From: Candidatus Moranbacteria bacterium CG23_combo_of_CG06-09_8_20_14_all_35_22
GTDB taxonomy: Bacteria; Patescibacteriota; Minisyncoccia; Moranbacterales; UBA2206
Direction: 5' to 3'
Length of the DNA stretch: 5,369 bases
NCBI GenBank assembly: GCA_002772115.1
Contig: PCRW01000055.1
Span: 1-5,369, forward strand
The notes under the pieces are model-generated. The model was not told the origin of the DNA and did not search any database. It saw only the letters and a program-made list of their open reading frames with translations. Positions 1 through 4,177 of this stretch are shown piece after piece. A program made the position numbers and the translations under genes. Each line of letters begins with the position of its first letter. Positions within the stretch are counted from its first letter, which is position 1.

Positions 1-18
1 GCCTACCGGCAAGCAGGC
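1..18. repeat. Possible edge of a GC-rich palindromic intergenic repeat
   Basis: The first 18 bases begin with GCCT and end with AGGC around a CCGG core, so they form an imperfect palindrome that is GC-rich compared with the rest of the window. Short CCTGCCGG/CAGG-type palindromes are, from general recollection, scattered between genes in some Parcubacteria genomes. Only one copy is seen here and it is cut by the window edge, so its membership of a repeat family is an inference. Confidence 0.25.
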
Positions 19-21
19 AAC

Positions 22-50
22 AGTGAGCCTCATTTGGGGCTCATTTTGCG
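22..50 (+). terminator. Intrinsic terminator of the upstream gene (outside window)
   Basis: Positions 22-31 pair with 36-45 around an ATTT loop (TGAGCCTC with GGGGCTCA, including one T-G pair, extended by A-T and G-T pairs at the base). The stem runs into TTTT and then GCGTT. Stem, small loop and T-run fit a Rho-independent terminator on the plus strand. It ends transcription arriving from the left, just before the promoter at 102-129. Confidence 0.6.
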
Positions 51-101
51 TTAGAATGGACAATCATTTCAGGCTCATGTTGTATTGGACAAGACTAAAG
101 A

Positions 102-129
102 TTGACAATTTCTTTGGATGTGCTACAAT
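102..129 (+). promoter_or_regulatory. Sigma70-type promoter with extended -10 for the NYN/rubrerythrin operon
   Basis: A consensus -35 TTGACA (102-107) is followed after 16 bases by TACAAT (124-129), one mismatch from TATAAT. A TG dinucleotide at 121-122, one base before the -10, makes an extended -10. The predicted transcription start is near 136, giving a leader of about 55 bases before the ATG at 192. It is the strongest promoter-like signal in the window and probably drives the genes from 192 to 3029. Confidence 0.75.
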
Positions 130-140
130 TAATTCAGCTA

Positions 141-184
141 AAAACACCCGCTCTGACCCGCAAGGGCACGGCGGGTTTTAGTTT
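141..184 (+). promoter_or_regulatory. Structured leader hairpin, possible attenuator
   Basis: CCCGC at 147-151 pairs with GCGGG at 171-175, and AAAA (141-144) can pair with TTTT (176-179) across a two-base CA bulge. Inside this stem CCC-GCAA-GGG (157-166) forms a mini-hairpin with a GNRA-type loop. A competing stem uses ACCCGC (156-161) with GCGGGT (171-176), so the 3' arm can be shared by two exclusive structures. The stem is followed by TTTTAGTTT. Lying between the likely transcription start (about 136) and the ATG at 192, it could be an attenuator or terminator, or a 5' stabilising structure. Function is inferred; the pairing is directly visible. Confidence 0.45.
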
Positions 185-191
185 ATAAAAA

Positions 192-767
192 ATGGAAAAT
201 TCTAAAATAAAACAAAAAAGAATAGCAATATATGTTGATGGTAGCAATCTTTATTATAAATTGCGGGACTTGGAAATCCCGAACATAACTTATTTTGATT
301 ATGGTGGTCTTTCTAAATGGTTGGCGCGAGATCGTATTATTATTTCAAAAAGATATTACATTGGTATTGTAAGAACAAAAGAAAATGATGAAAAAGGACA
401 AAAATTAAGAAAAAATCAGCAGAGATTATTCAATCATCTTTGTTCTCCGTTGCAAGGCTTCATCGTAAAGCAAGGTTATCTTATGAAAAATGATGGAGTC
501 TATCATGAAAAGGGCGTGGATGTGAAAATGGCAGTAGACTTATTAGTTGGTGCATATGAAGATCTTTATGATACGGCAATTCTAATTTCTTCTGATACTG
601 ATTTAATTCCGGCGATTCAAAAAATAAAACACTTAGGCAAGGAAGTCGAATATATAGGTTTTTCACACAAACCTAGTTTAGGTTTGCAAAAATATGCTTC
701 GCTAACAAGACTAATGATTAAAGAAGAAATAGAAAAATTTATTTCAAAAGAAATTTATAAAAAATAA
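192..767 (+). CDS. NYN domain protein (LabA/DUF88-like, PIN-fold putative RNase)
   Basis: This 191-residue protein looks like a stand-alone NYN domain, a PIN/FLAP-like fold whose members are metal-dependent ribonucleases or RNA-processing factors. An N-terminal beta strand carries YVDGSN (D16, N19). The KGVDVKMAVDLL segment supplies D110 and D116, and ISSDTDLIP supplies D135 and D137. These are the acidic positions expected to bind Mg or Mn in this family. There is no signal peptide or membrane segment, so it should be cytoplasmic, and its length fits a single-domain LabA-like protein. The ATG at 192 starts shortly before the first core strand and has no visible Shine-Dalgarno sequence. It ends in tandem TAA TAA codons and lies 22 bases before the rubrerythrin gene, so the two are probably co-transcribed. 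The fold is well supported; the RNA substrate cannot be told. Confidence 0.85.
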   Translation: MENSKIKQKRIAIYVDGSNLYYKLRDLEIPNITYFDYGGLSKWLARDRIIISKRYYIGIVRTKENDEKGQKLRKNQQRLFNHLCSPLQGFIVKQGYLMKNDGVYHEKGVDVKMAVDLLVGAYEDLYDTAILISSDTDLIPAIQKIKHLGKEVEYIGFSHKPSLGLQKYASLTRLMIKEEIEKFISKEIYKK

Positions 768-789
768 TAATTATTAATTTTTCAATTTT

Positions 790-1308
790 ATGAAACTATA
801 TATCTGTGAAATTTGTGGGGATGCGTATATTGGGGGAGAGAAACCGACGGACTGTCCGTTTTGTGGGGCGAGGAATAATTTTATAAAACTAGCAGATGAG
901 GCCAAGCCAATCGTGAATGAAAAGATTGAGATTAGCGAAATTTCCAAGAAAAATCTTTTGGAAACATTGGCACTTGAAACTCGAGCCAATGCGATGTATC
1001 TTTGTATGGCGGGGAAAGCATCGGAATACAAAATAAAAGCGATGTATAAACGGTTGGCAAAAGTGGAGTTGGAACACGCGGTAATTGTGACAAAACTTCT
1101 TGGAATTGCGATGCCAGAAATAAAATCTGAAACTTGCGCTGATGAAAATTCCGAAAATTTTCAAAAGACAATAGAATTGGAAGATCACGCTGTAGAACTT
1201 TATAAAAAATTTACCTCTGAAGCGACAGAGCCAAACATTCGAAAATTTTTCGGAGCGCTGATGCAGGTGGAGGCGGGGCATATTGAACTAATAAAAAATT
1301 ATTTGTAG
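790..1308 (+). CDS. Rubrerythrin with N-terminal rubredoxin-like domain
   Basis: This 172-residue protein has a short rubredoxin-type iron site at the N-terminus (C6-x2-C9 and C22-P-F-C25), followed by a ferritin-like four-helix diiron domain (about 50-172). Likely diiron ligands are E63 in helix 1, E93-x2-H96 in helix 2, an acidic residue in the ELEDHAVELY helix (E131 is the best candidate) and E161-x2-H164 in helix 4. Rubredoxin before the diiron domain is the 'reverse rubrerythrin' order, opposite to classical rubrerythrin. Family members reduce hydrogen peroxide to water in the cytoplasm of anaerobes and microaerophiles, taking electrons through the rubredoxin site. The ATG at 790 sits just before the first Cys pair and has no Shine-Dalgarno sequence. 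The last 20 codons are echoed by a degenerate copy at 3042-3104, showing that a second rubrerythrin end once existed here. The electron donor is not encoded in the window. Confidence 0.9.
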   Translation: MKLYICEICGDAYIGGEKPTDCPFCGARNNFIKLADEAKPIVNEKIEISEISKKNLLETLALETRANAMYLCMAGKASEYKIKAMYKRLAKVELEHAVIVTKLLGIAMPEIKSETCADENSENFQKTIELEDHAVELYKKFTSEATEPNIRKFFGALMQVEAGHIELIKNYL

Positions 1309-1320
1309 CTTTTTAATGTT

Positions 1321-1656
1321 ATGGATATAAAAAATAAAAAAAATATTTTTTTAAATAAACTTAGAAATGAAAATACTATAAAAGGAGAATTAAAAGAAGA
1401 ATTTGAAAAGCAGATTGAAAAAATGGATGACGAGGAATTTGTTGTTTTTTTTGAAAGCATAGCGGGAGTTAAAGACGAGGAAGATTTAAAAGAAAAAATA
1501 GTAAAAACACGAGAAATGCAAACAAAAGAACACAAAAATTTTCTACAATCTGCGAGTGATTTTTTGGGGAAAATAATGCAGAATGAATCAAGAAAGCAGA
1601 CAGAGGAGGATAATCTGAAAATAGCTTCGTTGCTTAAAAAAATTAAATCCTTATAA
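1321..1656 (+). CDS. Small charged helical protein of unknown function
   Basis: I do not recognise this 111-residue protein. It is rich in Lys and Glu, has no Cys, no signal peptide and no membrane segment, and should be mostly alpha-helical. A charged stretch at about 20-40 (KGELKEEFEKQIEKMDDEEF) looks capable of coiled-coil formation, followed by a short hydrophobic patch VVFFESIAGV (41-50) and a second amphipathic region with FLQSASDFLGKIM (74-86). It is probably cytoplasmic and might bind a protein partner. The gene starts 12 bases after the rubrerythrin stop and ends 11 bases before the metallopeptidase start, so it is very likely co-transcribed with the latter and may be its functional companion. 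No Shine-Dalgarno sequence precedes the ATG. A toxin/antitoxin or chaperone role cannot be supported from sequence alone. Confidence 0.7.
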   Translation: MDIKNKKNIFLNKLRNENTIKGELKEEFEKQIEKMDDEEFVVFFESIAGVKDEEDLKEKIVKTREMQTKEHKNFLQSASDFLGKIMQNESRKQTEEDNLKIASLLKKIKSL

Positions 1657-1667
1657 TTTTAAAGAAT

Positions 1668-3029
1668 ATGAATAAAGAAAAGCCTATTGCAGAAAATAAA
1701 AGAGAGAGTATTTCTAAGAGTGCCAGTGAAAAATTACCAAAAGATATTTTGAAAGAAGTGGATGAAAATGCTATCGAAGAAGAAAAATCCTTAGAAGATG
1801 TTGAGGCAAGAATTAATGAAAGTGGTCAGGATTTTAAAGAGGAGATTAGCAATAAGGGAATCATTAGATCTTTTGGTGAAAAAATTGCAAAAAATAAGCT
1901 TTTCAGAGCATCTTTGGTTGGTTTTAGCTTGTGTGGCGCCTCTCCGACATTCGCATCGGAAATTCCTAAATTATTAGATGAAAATCAAAACAGTATTGAA
2001 CAAAAAGAAAAAAGCGAGAGCGGTTTTGATTTGAAGTCAAAATTAGAGCAATTCAAGGATATGCCGGAAGAGTATAAGAAACAACTAGAGCAAGTTTTTT
2101 CTGAAGAGGTGGATGTTAGAGAGGTTGGTGCGGGGAGCTTAAATGATAATGTAAAAATAAAAAATGAACAAAGTGAGAATTTTAGTGAAGATAGTAAAAC
2201 AAAAAAAGAATATAGAAAAAATATTCAGGAGTTGCGATCAACAAATGAAAAATATTCGACATCCTTTAGAGACAAAGAGCATCCGGAATGGTATTTAAAA
2301 GAGGAAGCGGAAAAAACCAGAATAAAATTAGAAAAACATATTGGAAGCAAGGATTATCTCGAAAAATTAAAAATTGAATTTAATGGGGATGATAAAATGG
2401 CAAAAGAAGCTCAGGGTGATCGCTTGAAATATTTAAATAGCGCAGAATTATTTTTTCATAATAGCAAAGATTTGGAGCGATTGCTTATTTCTAAGGCATT
2501 CTTGCCTGGAAATTTTGATTATCCGGATTGGTTAGTTGATGGTGTGCGTTATTTACATGATATTCCGGAGGATATTCATGTGGGTGGTTTTTATGATTTA
2601 GATAATGATGAAGTTCATCTTTCTAACAAGGAAGATGATGCGTTAGCAACACAACACGAATTAATACATGTAAGTATGAGAAAGGACAAAGGAATATCAG
2701 AAAATGCAAGAAAAATATTGGAAGATTCTTTTAGAGAGGCAGGAACTGGTAAAGAAGAAAATATTTATCTGAGGGACATTGCCGAAAGAATAGCCAGAAA
2801 ACAAGTGCTAGATTTGGAATTGGAGAATCTTGGAATTAAGAGATATGGTGAAAAATTTACTCAAGAGCATTATGAAAAGATGATGAAAAATTATCATGAA
2901 GGTCATTTTTCTAGAGATGCGAATGAATTTATAGAAACTACTAAGCAAGAATTTAGATATTTCGAAAAAATATTTAACAATATAGCTAAAAATGAGAAAG
3001 GTGGGGATAATGCAGTGGAACAGGCTTAG
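1668..3029 (+). CDS. Putative HExxH zinc metallopeptidase with buried signal-like segment
   Basis: This 453-residue protein is not one I can assign to a named family, but it carries a convincing zincin core. A strand-like GGFYDLDNDEVHLSN (306-320) is followed by a helix ALATQHELIHVSM containing H330-E331-x2-H334. The two His would bind zinc and the Glu would activate water. The third ligand is uncertain: E352 or E357 (18 or 23 residues after H334), or E373 in the YLRDIAERIAR helix. The first 70 residues are charged, then 71-98 look like a Sec signal: a basic start (KIAKNKLFR), a hydrophobic ASLVGFSLCGA and a c-region TFA-SE. Its internal position suggests a membrane anchor with an extended cytoplasmic tail, or an unusually long signal. 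Residues 100-230 are charged and probably helical or disordered. Sixteen of 21 Arg codons are AGA, unlike prfB. The TAG stop is directly followed in frame by a rubrerythrin remnant. The substrate is unknown. Confidence 0.7.
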   Translation: MNKEKPIAENKRESISKSASEKLPKDILKEVDENAIEEEKSLEDVEARINESGQDFKEEISNKGIIRSFGEKIAKNKLFRASLVGFSLCGASPTFASEIPKLLDENQNSIEQKEKSESGFDLKSKLEQFKDMPEEYKKQLEQVFSEEVDVREVGAGSLNDNVKIKNEQSENFSEDSKTKKEYRKNIQELRSTNEKYSTSFRDKEHPEWYLKEEAEKTRIKLEKHIGSKDYLEKLKIEFNGDDKMAKEAQGDRLKYLNSAELFFHNSKDLERLLISKAFLPGNFDYPDWLVDGVRYLHDIPEDIHVGGFYDLDNDEVHLSNKEDDALATQHELIHVSMRKDKGISENARKILEDSFREAGTGKEENIYLRDIAERIARKQVLDLELENLGIKRYGEKFTQEHYEKMMKNYHEGHFSRDANEFIETTKQEFRYFEKIFNNIAKNEKGGDNAVEQA

Positions 3030-3041
3030 CATAAATTATTC

Positions 3042-3104
3042 AAATTTTTCGGCGTGCTGATGCAGGTGGAGAGTGGACATATAGAACTTATAAAAAATTT
3101 ATAA
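3042..3104 (+). pseudogene. Remnant of a second rubrerythrin C-terminus
   Basis: Translation of 3042-3104 gives KFFGVLMQVESGHIELIKNL and a TAA stop. It matches the end of the intact rubrerythrin (K152 to L172) with only A-to-V, A-to-S and loss of the penultimate Tyr. Over 57 aligned bases (3042-3098 against 1243-1299) I count 8 differences, about 86% identity, and most changed codons are synonymous or conservative. That pattern suggests the piece diverged while still coding. The helix-4 ligand motif E-x2-H is intact, but the rest of the gene is missing. The reading frame continues without shift from the metallopeptidase: its TAG (3027-3029) and four codons (HKLF) precede the homology. It has no start of its own and is very probably not made as a protein. 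Confidence 0.8.
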
Positions 3105-3120
3105 ATAAATTTTTTATAAG
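3087..3120 (+). terminator. Perfect AT-rich palindrome, probable terminator hairpin
   Basis: Sixteen bases at 3087-3102 (CTTATAAAAAATTTAT) are exactly complementary to 3105-3120, with only two A residues between them. The left arm is the end of the rubrerythrin remnant including part of its stop codon. The hairpin is followed by AATTTTTAATTT. Because the stem is almost pure AT and lies at the end of the 192-3029 operon, it may act as a weak, possibly bidirectional, terminator or an mRNA 3' end. The pairing is certain; the termination role is inferred. Confidence 0.5.
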
Positions 3121-3136
3121 AATTTTTAATTTACAA

Positions 3137-3234
3137 TTTTTAATTTTTAAACAATTTCCTAATGTTTAAATTTTTTAAACATTAAAAATTAAGATTTATT
3201 TAAAAATTACAAAATTACAAATTATAAAAATTAT
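3137..3234. repeat. AT-rich palindromic intergenic repeat, copy 1 (before ZIP gene)
   Basis: This stretch aligns with 4027-4129 on the other side of the ZIP gene. Shared blocks are TTTTAATTTTTAAAC with a nearby TCC at the left, and a right block of almost 50 bases (from about 3189) beginning TTAAGATTTATTT with only a few differences. The middle differs in sequence but forms a hairpin in both: here 3160-3170 pairs with 3174-3184 around TTT (11 base pairs). An outer, imperfect AT-only pairing of 3121-3150 with about 3200-3232 makes the whole element one long hairpin. It ends just before the ZIP start codon, so any promoter for that gene must lie in or near it. Confidence 0.6.
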
Positions 3235-3240
3235 AATTTT

Positions 3241-3984
3241 ATGACTTGGATTTACACAATAGTTTCGGTTTTCATAATCAGCTTGATTTCACTCGTCGGT
3301 GTTTTTGCGTTGTCGATTGATCAAAAAAAACTATATAAAGTTTTGATTTATCTCGTGAGTTTTTCGGCGGGGACTTTGATGGGGGATGCTTTTTTGCATC
3401 TCATTCCAGAAGCGTTTGAAAATTCGCAAAACACGATAGAAATTTCTTTTTCAATTTTGGGCGGGATTTTGATTTTTTTTCTGATTGAAAAAATCATTCG
3501 TTGGCGTCATTGTCATGAAGAGCCTTGCGAACAGCATCCACATCCTTTTTCTTATGTGATTTTAATCGGAGATTCGATTCACAATTTCATTGACGGTATG
3601 ATTATTGCTACTAGTTTTTTGGTAAGTGTTCCACTAGGAATTGCCACAACAACGGCGGTGATTTTCCATGAAATTCCTCAAGAAATTGGCGATTTTGCTT
3701 CGCTTATTTATGCTGGGTTTTCCAGAGCAAAAGCTTTGTTTTTCAACTTCCTCACAGCGCTCACAGCAATTCTTGGCGCGATTGTAATTTTAGCGATAAA
3801 TTTGAATACAGCTGATTTGACCGCATTTTTAGTGCCTTTTGCGGCCGGTGGATTTATCTATATCGCCGGAACTGACCTAATTCCCGAACTGCATAAACAC
3901 CGCTCGTTCAAAGCCGGATTTTGGCAAACAATTGCCTTTGTGCTGGGTATGGGGCTGATGGCATGGCTTTTAATGCTAGAATAA
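3241..3984 (+). CDS. ZIP-family divalent metal transporter (zinc/iron uptake)
   Basis: This 247-residue integral membrane protein has about eight predicted membrane helices (roughly 4-24, 35-58, 69-87, 105-127, 131-157, 165-187, 193-213 and 226-246), the usual ZIP layout. The transport-site motifs are clear: H114-N-F-I-D118-G in helix 4 and H143-E-I-P-Q-E148-I-G-D151 in helix 5, plus H53 and E57 in LHLIPEAF of helix 2. A short Cys/His-rich loop at 89-102 (H90, C91, H92, C96, H99, H101) between helices 3 and 4 is the usual cytoplasmic metal-binding loop. Family members import Zn(II), and often Fe(II) or Mn(II), across the inner membrane; substrate cannot be told here. The gene stands alone between two copies of an AT-rich repeat. 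Its ATG directly follows TTATAATTTT with no Shine-Dalgarno sequence. It may supply metal for rubrerythrin or the peptidase, but that is inference from position. Confidence 0.9.
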   Translation: MTWIYTIVSVFIISLISLVGVFALSIDQKKLYKVLIYLVSFSAGTLMGDAFLHLIPEAFENSQNTIEISFSILGGILIFFLIEKIIRWRHCHEEPCEQHPHPFSYVILIGDSIHNFIDGMIIATSFLVSVPLGIATTTAVIFHEIPQEIGDFASLIYAGFSRAKALFFNFLTALTAILGAIVILAINLNTADLTAFLVPFAAGGFIYIAGTDLIPELHKHRSFKAGFWQTIAFVLGMGLMAWLLMLE

Positions 3985-4026
3985 ATTTTTAATTTTTTAA
4001 TTTTTAATTTTATAAATAAACGCTAA

Positions 4027-4129
4027 TTTTTAATTTTTAAACCATCTCCCTGATTTATTAATCATTTTAAAAATTTGGATTTAAGATTTATTTTAAAAAT
4101 TATAAAATTAAAAATTATAAAAATTGTAA
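4027..4129. repeat. AT-rich palindromic intergenic repeat, copy 2 (after ZIP gene)
   Basis: This is the second copy of the element at 3137-3234, in the same orientation. The right block (4081-4129) matches 3189-3234 closely, apart from a few substitutions and a one-base indel. The central stem is TGATT/AATCA (4051-4055 with 4060-4064, loop TATT), a different sequence from copy 1 but again a hairpin. Upstream, 3985-4020 is a run of AATTTTT-type units that can pair with the right block. The element may serve as a 3' end for the ZIP transcript. A mobile (MITE-like) origin is possible but unproven. Confidence 0.6.
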
Positions 4130-4177
4130 GCTATTTTATTTGCTTAATTCTTGCTTTTGCAGAGACGGTGTAAATTT

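Noticed and set aside
56..181. A 41-codon frame upstream of the NYN gene
   Set aside because: It runs through the promoter and the leader hairpin, has no ribosome binding site and its translation resembles no known protein.
1925..1970. Lipoprotein signal in the metallopeptidase (Cys in GFSLCGAS)
   Set aside because: The residue before Cys is Leu instead of Gly, Ala or Ser, so the lipobox does not fit.
1321..3029. Toxin-antitoxin module
   Set aside because: Gene size and spacing are suggestive, but the second protein is long with a signal-like segment and the first has no recognisable DNA-binding fold.
3207..3237. Promoter for the ZIP gene with TATAAT at 3232-3237
   Set aside because: The -10 match sits in pure AT sequence where such hits are expected by chance, the nearest -35-like box is 19 bases away, and the start would fall inside the first codons.
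3105..4140. CRISPR array or tandem repeat array in the AT-rich spacers
   Set aside because: The units are irregular AATTTTT-like runs and one pair of long repeats around a gene, without regular spacers or cas genes.
4151..4177. Upstream in-frame TTG start for prfB
   Set aside because: It would add MLLQRRCKF, which has no counterpart in RF2, while ATG at 4178 aligns with the family N-terminus.
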